This document shows, in pieces, positions 54,194 through 63,900 of a stretch of 64,000 bases of DNA; the first letter of the stretch is position 1; each line of letters starts with the position of its first letter. The notes under the pieces are model-generated. The model saw only the letters and a list, made by a program, of their open reading frames with translations, did not search any database and was not told the DNA's origin. The position numbers were made by a program, and so were the translations under genes. The DNA is from Caecitellus pseudoparvulus. Lineage: Eukaryota > Bigyra: Bicosoecida. Where the stretch lies: the NCBI GenBank assembly GCA_965644315.1, contig CBFFRQ010000095.1:182014-246013 (forward strand). Direction: 5' to 3'.

Positions 54194-56236
54194 ATGGCTG
54201 CAGCCTTGACCCTGCCGCGTGGCGGCGACATTCGCGATGCCGTGCGCAAGGCCTTGGATGCAGTGGAAACGCCTGAAGCCGTCATGAATGCCGTGGCCAC
54301 GACGGGCCACGTGTTGGCTTGTTGCGCCGTCAAGGACTTGCCTGAAGCGCTGTCCAGCGCTGGCGCTGCAGTGCTCCGCATGCTGAGTGCGCCGACGGCC
54401 CTGGCCCAGGCAACTGGGCTGCGCATGGTGCAGCTTATGGCTGCTGGCATTCGGCGGGGTGGCGGGGAGGGCGCCCTGGACTCGCGCGAGGCCAAGCGAC
54501 TCTCAACTGCGCTGCTGGCTGCAGGCTCGGCAGCTTCCCAAGCAGGCTCACCTGCCCAGCTGGCACTTGCACTGCTCACCCTGAGAGCGTGGGTGAGGGT
54601 GGAGCCCCACGGTATTTGCAACCAAGACTCCGTCGTGCCCGTGCTGGGCCAGCTGTTGCTGGCAGCCAGGGAGTCAACCTGTCTGCCGGACGCTGCTGCG
54701 TTCGCCGCGGAAGTGCTCCTGAGGCGTTTCGGCCGCAGCCGCACTGAGGGGGAGCACCACCCTGTCGCATGGCTGGTGTGGGATGTTGTGGCGCTGACGG
54801 GGACAGAGGCGGCCCACCTGAGTGCCCTGTGGGGGGGCGTTTCCGTGGAAAACGCATCACCAGGCACCCTGCATGCCGCGGCAGCAGTGCTGCTGGCGAC
54901 AACTCAGGCGTCAGTGGGCAGTGTGGCGCTCCCGTTGAAGCCTCTCGTGGCCGCGTTGCGGGGCGTGCAGGGGAGCATGGCTGATGCGTTGGCAGCCGTG
55001 CCTTCCTCTGGTGCGTTGACGGGGGCAGGTGCGGCGGCACTTGCCGAGCTGGGGTCAGCCACAGAAACCTACACGAGTCTGCTGGCATTGCTGGCTGGTG
55101 TGGTGGCAGTGACTCCCTGCCCGACTGCTGCGTTGCTGGAGGCCGCGGCCCTGGTCGCGGCAGTGTGTGATGCGTTGCGCTTGAATGCCGCCCTGGTCAG
55201 TTGTGCTGACACCACCCCCAGCTCAGATCTGCCGTCTGTGGTGGGTGGCGTGACGCTCGCCACTGGTGACTTTACCACGGCTGTACTGGCCAGTCTCGGC
55301 AGCAGCTGCTGTAAGGCGTTGCAGGGGCCGCTGTTGGGGTGGGTGGGCGGCCTGGTCGGCAGCGCAGCACACGCGTTGACTCCCGCCACCTGTCCCCCGC
55401 CTGGCTACGCCGCTCCCCACAAGTCTGGCAGGGGGGTCAAGCGGGGCCGAGGGGGGGGTCAGCCGTCCTCTGCCGCCACGCTAGAGGCAGCCCGGCAACC
55501 CACCTCCCGCACTGTGAGTGACTTTGGCCAGGACTACATCGCACTGGACGACTTGGCGCCGCCCACCACTGCCGTGGCAGCAGTGGCTGCGGCAGGGTAC
55601 AGTGGCACGCCAGCTGCTGCGTTGCTGCTGCCTGTGACTCCGCTGCCCTTCCCTGGCGCACACACAGCACCCCAGCAGCCGCTGCAGGCTGTGTCGCTTG
55701 TGTTGGACCGGGCTGTCGCAGTGTGGGGCCCAGCCATGTCACTGCCGTTGACTCACCCCACTGCTGCGTTGGCGCTGCGCCTGGTGGGTGCAGCACACGC
55801 CAATGCGCGTTTCTTGCCGCACGCGCTGCCCACTGCTCACGGTGCGGTGGGCGCGTGGGGTGCGCTGAAGCGCGCCGCACAGAGCATCCTAGTCGCTGCC
55901 CAAGTGCAGGGTGCGTCGCCACAGGCCGTGTTGGAGACTTCCAAGTCGCAGCGACGCCTTGCGTTGGAAGCAGCTGCCGCCGCAGCGCCCACAGCAGCCC
56001 CCGCCACGGCCCAAGATGCCGGCACTGGCCTGGGCCCCACACCCGTGCACAGCGCCGCAACAGACGTGGCACCTGACACGGAGGCTGAGGAAGGCGAGGA
56101 CTATGAGCCAGGTGAGGCGTTGGCAACGCAGCAGGCGGCGGGTGCAACTGCGCCGTCGCCTGCCCAGGCCGCCGGCGACGCTGACTCCGCCGCGGAAGAC
56201 AGTGACGACGATGAGGAGCTGCCAGACATTGTATAG
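54194..56236 (+). CDS. Alpha-solenoid with acidic DDDEELPDIV end, possibly PELP1/RIX1-like
   Basis: One exon of 680 residues, helical and alanine/leucine-rich throughout, with a short basic glycine stretch (KSGRGVKRGRGGGQ) near 420-435 and a strongly acidic C-terminus ending EDSDDDEELPDIV. That ending resembles the acidic SLPDIV-type C-terminus of plant PELP1, and PELP1/Rix1 are alpha-helical scaffolds of the pre-60S assembly complex (rixosome). Without a profile search this is only a hint; other armadillo-like proteins would look similar. It converges with CFAP210, with 54 bp between stops. Confidence 0.5.
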   Translation: MAAALTLPRGGDIRDAVRKALDAVETPEAVMNAVATTGHVLACCAVKDLPEALSSAGAAVLRMLSAPTALAQATGLRMVQLMAAGIRRGGGEGALDSREAKRLSTALLAAGSAASQAGSPAQLALALLTLRAWVRVEPHGICNQDSVVPVLGQLLLAARESTCLPDAAAFAAEVLLRRFGRSRTEGEHHPVAWLVWDVVALTGTEAAHLSALWGGVSVENASPGTLHAAAAVLLATTQASVGSVALPLKPLVAALRGVQGSMADALAAVPSSGALTGAGAAALAELGSATETYTSLLALLAGVVAVTPCPTAALLEAAALVAAVCDALRLNAALVSCADTTPSSDLPSVVGGVTLATGDFTTAVLASLGSSCCKALQGPLLGWVGGLVGSAAHALTPATCPPPGYAAPHKSGRGVKRGRGGGQPSSAATLEAARQPTSRTVSDFGQDYIALDDLAPPTTAVAAVAAAGYSGTPAAALLLPVTPLPFPGAHTAPQQPLQAVSLVLDRAVAVWGPAMSLPLTHPTAALALRLVGAAHANARFLPHALPTAHGAVGAWGALKRAAQSILVAAQVQGASPQAVLETSKSQRRLALEAAAAAAPTAAPATAQDAGTGLGPTPVHSAATDVAPDTEAEEGEDYEPGEALATQQAAGATAPSPAQAAGDADSAAEDSDDDEELPDIV

Positions 56237-56290
56237 GCTACAATTTCGGCAAAACAATGCATTGCGCCAGTGCTGGCAGGGCGCACACCC

Positions 56291-57724
56291 TCACATGTAC
56301 GCATCTGCTGCGATGAGGGGGTCCCGGTTGGTGCGCGCAAAAGCCCGCTGCGCAGCTACGCGGCTGACACGCGCGCCCTGCCGCTTGGCCAGCACGCCTT
56401 CCTTGGCCTCCTCCACATCGGCGTCCCCTGCCAAATTCGTCGTCGCTGCCTTCGCCTCTGCCGCACGGTACTTGCCGCCTTCGTGTGCAAACGCCGCCTG
56501 TTTGGCCAGCGTTTGAGCGCCCTGGTAGGCTGCCACCTTGCGTGCCTCACGCCGGGCATCCGTCGCGACCTTCGCGTCTGCGGCCTGCAGCGCGTCAATC
56601 TTCGCCTGCCATGCAGCAGCTTGTTCTGCCCGTTCACGGCGCTCGCGCTCCTTGGCCTCGGCGCGCCGTCGCAGTTGGCTTTGGCGTGACGCGTGCGTTG
56701 CAGCGTCCAGCGCAGACTTCTGCTCCGCTTTGGCTTCCTCCACAGCAGCGGTGCGCGCCGCCGCTGCGGCTTGCTGGGCTTCCAATCGGGCAGCTTCGTC
56801 TGACATTTGTGCCGTGAACTGCTCAGCGACAACTTTCCCAATGTGCTCCGCGCGCTGCGCTGCCTCGCGGCGTTTCATCTCGCGGAAGTCAGCGCGGCGT
56901 TTCTCCTGCCGCTCCGCTTCCTTGGCCACTGCATCCAACTTCGCGAGTTCCTCCGCCTCGGCCTGCTTCGCAGCCACCCGCGCAGACGCCAAGGCTGCGT
57001 TTGCTGCCTGTTGTTCTGCGTTTCGCTTGCGCCCCTCGGCGATGCGCTGCCGCTCCGCTGCCTCTGCTTGCGCCGCCTGCTGTTCAGCTTCCGCACGGAG
57101 CTTGGCACCTTCCGCCGCCACTGCGTCCAGCTCTGCCAGCCGCGCAGACTGCGCTTGCTGCACCTGCACCTGCAAGTCAGCAGCAATGCTGGCCCGTTTC
57201 GCCGCCGCAGCGGCCTTGGCCTCTGCTTCTGCCTCCTCTGCTGCCCGAATGCTCTGCATCATGCTCTCGTGCTGGGCTCGCTCCGCTGCCGCCTCCAACT
57301 CCGCGCGGCGTTTCTTCAGCGCCAGCTGCCGCTCCCGCACCTGCAGCATGTCCGTCGTGTAGTCCTGCGCTGCCACGACCTTGCGCTGGGCCGTCTGTTG
57401 CAGCAGCTTCATGCGTGCCTCTCGCAGCACCTTGACCTTTTCGGCGTTTCGGATGCGCTCCTCCTGCGCATCGCGCCGCTGGGCCTCTGCCTCCAGCGCG
57501 GCCAGGCGGTCCACGCGCGCCTGCTGCTTCGCCTTGCGCAGACCAGCCAGGGTGTTGCCCCACTTGGCCGCGCGCTGCGTTGACCGCGCCTTGCGGTCTG
57601 CTGCCCGGGTGCTCTCAAAGCTCGTGCTCGCACCACCGCGCACGACCGTGGCGCCCGCGCCAGTCAGCGCGCGGCGCGTCATGGCTTGCAAGTCACTGGC
57701 ACGAATAATGGTGGGTGCTGCCAT
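56291..57724 (-). CDS. CFAP210: CFAP210 (CCDC173)-like ciliary microtubule inner protein
   Basis: A single 477-residue coiled-coil exon. Its order matches CCDC173/CFAP210: an N-terminal short segment with TRRALTGAGATVVR, then KWGNTLAGLRKAKQQARVDR (compare NTIAGLRQKKLEAKK in human), EERIRNAEKVKVLREARMKL and the TDMLQVRERQLALKKRR core. The rest is a long trichoplein-like (TPH) coiled coil ending in GDADVEEAKEGVLAKRQGA. CFAP210 lies inside the doublet microtubules of motile cilia, so the organism very likely builds a motile flagellum. The start is the ATG at 57724 (MAAPTIIRA). Confidence 0.78.
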   Translation of the reverse strand: MAAPTIIRASDLQAMTRRALTGAGATVVRGGASTSFESTRAADRKARSTQRAAKWGNTLAGLRKAKQQARVDRLAALEAEAQRRDAQEERIRNAEKVKVLREARMKLLQQTAQRKVVAAQDYTTDMLQVRERQLALKKRRAELEAAAERAQHESMMQSIRAAEEAEAEAKAAAAAKRASIAADLQVQVQQAQSARLAELDAVAAEGAKLRAEAEQQAAQAEAAERQRIAEGRKRNAEQQAANAALASARVAAKQAEAEELAKLDAVAKEAERQEKRRADFREMKRREAAQRAEHIGKVVAEQFTAQMSDEAARLEAQQAAAAARTAAVEEAKAEQKSALDAATHASRQSQLRRRAEAKERERRERAEQAAAWQAKIDALQAADAKVATDARREARKVAAYQGAQTLAKQAAFAHEGGKYRAAEAKAATTNLAGDADVEEAKEGVLAKRQGARVSRVAAQRAFARTNRDPLIAADAYM

Positions 57725-58215
57725 GGTAGCGTGCACTTGCAGTGTGTGGCTCCTCCTGGTTTGAGCGCGCGGCGCGCCGAGGGGCGGCTGCGGAAATTGA
57801 AAGCACGCACGACCTCACAGCGACCCTCAACCACTCGCTGCCGCAGATGTGCGCAGCGGCAGTGTGACTTGCTCAGGAACTAGAATGTTCAAGCGCTTGA
57901 GTCGCCGTTGCGGGTGAGATCATACGCCAGGTCTTTAATTTTGAGGATAGTGTTGTGAGGTACACGACCGTGGGGCGGCTGGGGGTGCGGCTTTGGGCAC
58001 ACGGTCTAGGATATCTTTGCTCATTGGCTTTTGACTTCCAATCATTCGCCATCTTCGGCGCTACGCAAAATGCAGACCACCAGGTGCAAAAACTTCACTG
58101 GCCGTCGCATGCTCAACTGCTCCCGGGCAGCGTCTGGCAGCCTCTGTTGAGTGGGGTGTGCGTTTCGCATTGGTGAAACTCCACGTGCAGGGCTGCCGCG
58201 GGGTTGTGGGCCACC
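57725..58215. promoter_or_regulatory. Divergent intergenic region, 491 bp, locally AT-rich
   Basis: The region separates CFAP210 from an unrecognised gene on the other strand. It includes AT-rich sequence around 57930-57960 and a stretch around 58015-58060 (TTGGCTTTTGACTTCC). No ORF of note. I looked for an RFX X-box, as CFAP210 is ciliary, and found only an imperfect palindrome over its start codon, which I do not call. Confidence 0.35.
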
Positions 58216-59693
58216 ATGGCGGAGGCATGCCCGGACAAAGCAGACTGCCCTTTTGCCTTTACGTACCAGAACCTAGCGTCGGTGATTCGCGGGTCCCGCG
58301 TTTCTTCCGAAGGCGCTAGCATGTGGGAAATGCGCCTGCCTAACCGCCAGCTTCGCATGACTGCGCCAGTGAACGCCTGTGTTGCGCTGCGGGAAGGCTT
58401 CAAGTGGCCCGCCTCGCAGCCCGCCCTATCGCTTGCAGTTCTGGCCAAGGCAGTGCCAGTGTCCAGCCACCACGCCTCAGTGCCCTTCGAGCATGTCGGG
58501 GTGCGTTGCGGCGCCTGGCGCTGGCGCACCCTTCACCTTGGCGGCGAGAGCACTCCCCGGCAACCCGCCCCCTGCCCCCGCAGTACCTGTCGCCCTCCTG
58601 TGGCTCTGTCTTCTTCAACGTCAACGCACACACCATGACGGACGCCTTCCGTGTGTTCGTGCGGGTCAACGTGTCAACGGGGACTCCGAAACGCAGAGAC
58701 CCCCCTGCGACCCAGGCACAGCCAGCACCCGCCCCAGCACCCCCCCTCACACCCACACCCCCTAGCACCCGCACCCGCACCCGCCCCCAAATCGGAACAG
58801 CAACCTGCCACCCAAGGCTCCGCACCTGCCGCGGCGGGGTCTGAGGGGGGACACCGGCGCCTTCGCCTCCCCCCCCCGCACACCCCAAGTCTCCACCATG
58901 GTCACCGCCTCCACGCCGGCGGGGGGTCACTCCACGGGTGTCCGGGGGCACGCCTTCGCCACCATGGACTGGCACCCACCCCCCTTCGCGGAGGCCTCCT
59001 TCACATCCCTGCCGCTGTCCGATCTGCCCGCTGCCGCCCAGAGCCACGCCACGGAGGCCGTGCGGCTGCTCATCTCCGCCATGCCCCGCCCGCAGCGACG
59101 GGGCAGCAAGTGCGTGGCCATGCGCGGCATCACCTCCACATCACCTCCGCATCACCCCCCATCACCCGCCACCACAGCGCTGCGAGACTGGTGAACCCCC
59201 TGGCGTCGCTGTACGTGGGCGACACTGGCCTGGACAGACTGTTCATGTTCTTGGACAGCATGCTGCAGAAGTGCATTGCCTTGGCTGTCTGTGCGTGCTG
59301 CGTTGCCGACGGTGCAGTGGCCTGCCCCCTCTCACCGAAACACCCCCCCCCCCCTCAGCGATGGAGGCCACTCGGACGGACTTGCACAGCGCAGTGAACG
59401 CCTGCGAGAGCGCACTGGATGCGTTGCTAACGCATGTGCAGATGGTGTTCTTTGATTCGGTCGTCACTAGCGACGTGGAGCTGAAGGCGGAGCGACGCCG
59501 CCTGAACAAGAAAGTGCAGAGTGTGCGGGACAAGTGCGTAGCAAATGCTTGGTGCGGGCTGCTGTGCGCAGCGTGCACGCCGTGTTCGCTGTCGCTGTGC
59601 CACAGGTTTGTCGCGTACGGCACTGCCATGCTGTCAAGCGGCAAGCCCGAGCAGCTGCGTCTGCGGGACATGCCCACTTCGCCGTCCTTCTGA
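58216..59693 (+). CDS. Unrecognised protein of five exons with two frame transitions
   Basis: Exon ends fit GT-AG introns at 58501-58583, 59110-59177, 59291-59358 and 59534-59605 (83, 68, 68 and 72 nt). Exon 2 needs two +1 shifts, in C-rich sequence at about 58738-58763 and in a six-G run at 58845-58850. With both bases removed the total is exactly 395 codons (394 residues). N-terminal half: AFTYQNLASVIRGSR, MWEMRLPNRQLRMTAP, then YLSPSCGSVFFNV, a proline-rich linker, and GHAFATMDWHPPPFAEA. C-terminal half: helical, with LVNPLASLYVGDTG and a coiled coil ending KVQSVRDKFVAYG. I do not recognise the family. The splice and frame fit support a real conserved gene. Confidence 0.65.
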
Positions 59694-59777
59694 GCACGCA
59701 GCGGCCGCGGCAGAGGGGGGAGGGTCTGGGAAAAGGCACAGCACCCGAGGGAAGCACACGCCATGACATTCGCTGCA

Positions 59778-60502
59778 TTACTTGGGCAGGGCGGGGAAAG
59801 GAGCGGCGTCTTTGTAGCAGCGCTTGAACACGGACCCGATGACGAAGTCCACGTCCTCCCCCGCACAGGCCCCCGTGAGCTCGATGCTGAGCTTGGCGCG
59901 GCGCTTGACACAGGCACGCTGCTGCCCCCGCAGGCCGAAAATGCCCCGCCCCCACTCCGCGTCCCACCTGCAGTCCCCGCTCAGGTTCGCTGCTCGAATT
60001 TCCGTGCAGGCGAGGTGGCGGCAGGAGGTGTAGTCCATGTCCACGCGGCAGTGGTCGAAGGCGTGCACCAACTCATGCATGAGCGTGCGCTGGACCGTCT
60101 TGAAGTTGTTCGTGTGCAGGCTGTTCAGCACCACCCGGTTCTCCGCTGGTACGAAGGTGCCGAGGGAGGGCACGCTGGGCATGGGCGCGCACCGTACGAA
60201 GGCTTGGGGCAGGCCACACCCCCGGGAATCCATATCCTTCAGCAAGAAGTTGATGGCAGGCGCTGTGAAGGGCGGGCGCTCGCTGCAGGTGCTTGCAGCT
60301 CAGTCACGTGCGGGCGCCAGGCGGGGACGGTGCCAGGCTGGGGCCCCTGCGGAATTTGCTCCCACGCACACTTTTCAAGCACGCGCTCAGCCATGCCCAT
60401 GCAGCGCTGCTGCTCGTGGGCATACTTCTGCAAGAGGGAGGCATTGTCCAGATCGGCACGCGCACTGTCGGCCCCCGAAGCAGCGCCTGAAGCTGCCGCC
60501 AT
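59778..60502 (-). CDS. ATP23: ATP23-family mitochondrial metalloprotease
   Basis: Two exons (60502-60370, 60262-59778) with a 107-nt intron give 205 residues. The zinc-binding HEXXH is intact in RTLMHELVHAFDHCR. Conserved ATP23 segments follow: CRHLACTEIRAANLSGDC, and before the HEXXH, EKSPAINFLLKDMD, which the splice restores. ATP23 matures the mitochondrial ATP-synthase subunit Atp6 and assists F0 assembly in the intermembrane space. Cysteines are numerous, consistent with oxidative folding there. The start at 60502 is divergent from TTLL5 by 452 bp. Confidence 0.88.
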
Positions 60503-60954
60503 GACCTGCTGGTCGGCACAATACGCAGGCTCGGCCAGCAAGCTGGCTGCGCTGGGGCAGACGCAGCCGGCTCCTCAGAACAGGCAGAGTGTGCGGTCTG
60601 AAAAGGCGAGCAGTCTTTGCAGAGCCTGTGGGGCTTTGGGGGGTGATTGCAAGCCTGCAATTGCCTCTGGTCTGTGACTTTTTGCTGCCGCTGCCTCCTG
60701 CATCCGACGAAGCTGCCTAAAGCAGCCGCCCACCAACAGCCGACGGGGGCAGGGCGCAAGTGAAGCACCACAGCTTTTGCCAGTGGCACAAAATAATATT
60801 CCACCCTACTTTCCTGCGCCTCTCCCGGCAGCTCTCCACGTGGGGCAGGCACAGGCGCACCCCCCTTGCACATGAAGCAGAAAGTGCACTGCAGCTGCAC
60901 TTCACCACGCCATCTTGAAGTGGCGAGAGTGACCTTGCACGGCTGCCTGGGACC
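60503..60954. promoter_or_regulatory. Divergent intergenic region, 452 bp
   Basis: The region separates ATP23 and TTLL5. The AT-richest patch is around 60788-60805 (AAAATAATATTCC). No ORF of note, and no tandem repeat. A shared promoter zone is inferred from the divergent arrangement. Confidence 0.35.
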
Positions 60955-63900
60955 ATGAGCACAAGCCCACGCACTGGACATGAAGCTGGAGAAAGCGAAG
61001 CCGACCGAGAAGCGGCGGCTGCTGCCGCAGCGGCCGAGCGCTCTGCGAGTTTGTGGGGGCGTTTCAACACGGCCAAGCGGCGTTACGTGGCTGCAGTGCA
61101 AGGTTTACCGCTGCTGGCACGAGTGGCGCCAGGAGTGCTGCCTGCCACTGTGCCAGCAGCCGTGCCCACAAAGGGGAAGGTGAACGTGACACTCTTCTCC
61201 TCCATCACCCGTCCGGAAATGGAGGCCATCACAGAGTTCCGAGTGGCTCGCTCAGCCATCGCGTCGGCACACCGGGCGCTGGTGCGAGGGGGCGAGGCGG
61301 CGCCGGCCAAGGTGTCCCTGGAGGAAGTCCTGGGGGTGCCCCTGCCGCCCCCTGCTGCCCGCATGGCGTACCGCATGGCCAACGTGTCTGCCCCTCTCAT
61401 GCACTGCATGTTCACGGCTCACGGCTTCAAGCCCAGCGGCAACGGGGCCTCCACATTTGGTGGGGAGGCGGCACCCACCTCCGGAGCCATGGACTGGCAC
61501 GCCATGTGGGTGTCGTCGTTTTTGAAGTCCTACGCCTTTCAAGCCCTGCGCCCGGGGCAGGTGGTGAACCAGTTCCCCCGCACCTACGAAGTCACCCGCA
61601 AAGACACACTGGCCCGCAACATCATGCGCATGCAGGAACTGCACGGCGACCGCCACTTCGCCTTCCTCCCAGCCACGTACGTGCTGCCGGCTGACGCGGC
61701 AGCCTTCAACGCCGCCTGTGCACGGGACCCCGACACTGCCTGGATCGTGAAGCCCGCTGCCTCCAGCAAAGGCAAAGGCATCTACATCGCGCGCTGCCCA
61801 GAGGGGTACACGCAGAGAGACCTAGCGCCGGGACCGACGACCCCCCCCGATACCCCCTCCAGCACAGCCCCGACCCCCGCTCGACGCCCGTCGCCCGGCC
61901 GTATCCCCCCTGGCCCTGGCCGCAGCCCAGGCTGCCGCGGCGGCAGCGCGCAGTGCTGGGGAGGACCCCGCCCAGTCGGGCACGGGGTCGCTATCTGAGG
62001 TCGTGAACACGGCGCGCGCCAGCAACAGCGGCTACCGCGTGTCCACTGCCACCATGGGCGGGCCCGAGTTCTTCACGGCTGCCAACCGCCGCGGCATGAA
62101 ACGCACCCCAGCGCACCAGGCACTGCCCTCTGCTCCTGGCATGCCCCCTGGCAGCCCTGGCACGGCTTCAACACCCCTTCTGGGGGAGGGGGTGGCCAGG
62201 GCGGTGGCGGCGGCTGCCGCAGAGGGGCTGCAGGGAGGCGTCGAAGACAACTGCATCGTGAGCCGTTACATCGACGAGCCGGCCCTCGTGGACGGTTTCA
62301 AGTACGACCTGCGCGTGTACGCGGCAGTGACGTCATTCTGCCCGCTCAAGGTGTACATTCACAAGGAAGGCCTGGCGCGTTTCGCGACGGAGCGGTACAC
62401 GCCCGACCCCGCCCAGTACCAGAACAAGTTCGTGCACCTGACAAACTACTCACTGAACAAAGCCTCGTCCAAGTACCAGGCAGGGGACGGCGCAGAGGGC
62501 GCGGGGCACAAGTGGACGCTGTCTGCGCTGCTAGCGCGGCTGCTGCGGGACGGCGTGGACGTGGACGCGATGTGGGGTCGTGTGGAGGAGCTCATCGTGA
62601 AAACGCTCCTGTCCATCGAAGGCAACGTCACCGCTGCCGTGAACATGTTCGTGCCCTGCCCAGCCACGAACTGCTTCCAGCTCTTCGGCTTCGACGTCAT
62701 GATGGACGCAGAGCTGAACCCGTGGCTGCTGGAGGTGAACTTCTCGCCCTCCCTGGCCACTGACTCAGACCTGGACCTGCGAGTCAAGAGCCAGGTGCTG
62801 GCGGACACGCTGAACCTGGTGGGCATGCCCACAGCCACCCCCCCTACACCCCCTTTCACCCGCGGCCGCAGCAAACGACGCGGACGCCGAGCAACCCAGC
62901 CCCCCCCAGCAAGCCCGTGGAAGCCCCCCCACACCCCCCTGCATCTTCCCCGCGGCCCCCTCCTCCTCCTCCCCCACAGCGCAGCGGGGCGTGCCGAAGT
63001 TGACTCTGTCTGGAGTGGGCGGCAGGGCGCAGGGGGGTCAGGGGACGCACAGCCCCCTCGCAGCCAGCGGCGCTGGCGGCGCATGCCGGAGGGGGGGTGG
63101 ACGCCCCCCCTCGCCCCGCCCACTCCCGCAGGCGCCTCCTGCGTGACCACGAGCGCGCACGCGCCCTGGCCCGGTCTGCCAGTACACGCCGTGGGAGGGG
63201 GGGGGACAGGCCCCCTGCAGCCGGCCATGGCCTGTCTGGGCATGAGAGGCCTGCTGTGGATCCCGCAGAGGAGGAGGAGGAGGTGGAGCCTGAGGAGGAG
63301 GAGGAGGTGGGGGGAGATGCCCAGGAGGCGCTGGCCCTGGCCGCTGCCTTGAACGGGGGAGTCCGGGCGGCGCCCAGCACCGCACCCACTGCAAGTGACG
63401 CGCCCGGGCCGCCGCCCTCCACAGCGGAACACATGCGCTGGCTGCGAGCGTTTTACGCGGAGCACTTCCCCCTGGAGGTCACGCTGCCCACGCTCGCTTG
63501 GGCCTCTCACGGGGCCCGGGTGTGGGCGGTGCTGCGGGAAGCACACCCACCCGCCTTTGCCTCCTTCACGGCGAAATACGCAGCCTGCCTGCCCAGCACC
63601 ATTGCACACCCACCAGCTCCATCTGCCGCCTTCCCCACGCCGCTGCCCCTCCCTGGCACCGCTGCTCATGCCCTGCAGGAAGCGGCATCCAGCTCCCCCC
63701 CCCGCATCCTGCCTGCGTCAGTTGACGGCCTGGACGCCACGACTGCTGAGGACTTCGGTACCGCAGTGGCAGCTGGAGAGTATGGGGCTGTGCAGGTGTT
63801 CTTGGAACGCGTGCAGCTGGCCAGTGAGCCGCACAAAGTGCCCGAACGGGTGCGGCGAGCCCTCATTCAGGATCTCTCCGACGAGCACTGGCGCCTGCTG

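Noticed and set aside
57718-57735. Imperfect RFX X-box-like palindrome over the CFAP210 start
   Set aside because: It overlaps the Met-Ala-Ala codons and lacks the consensus second half; the match is too weak to call.
22397-63110. Programmed +1 frameshifting as the main explanation of the frame transitions
   Set aside because: The transitions lie in low-complexity linkers at G or C runs of different length and without a shared shift codon or stop codon context. Homopolymer miscalls are simpler, so I keep it only as an alternative.
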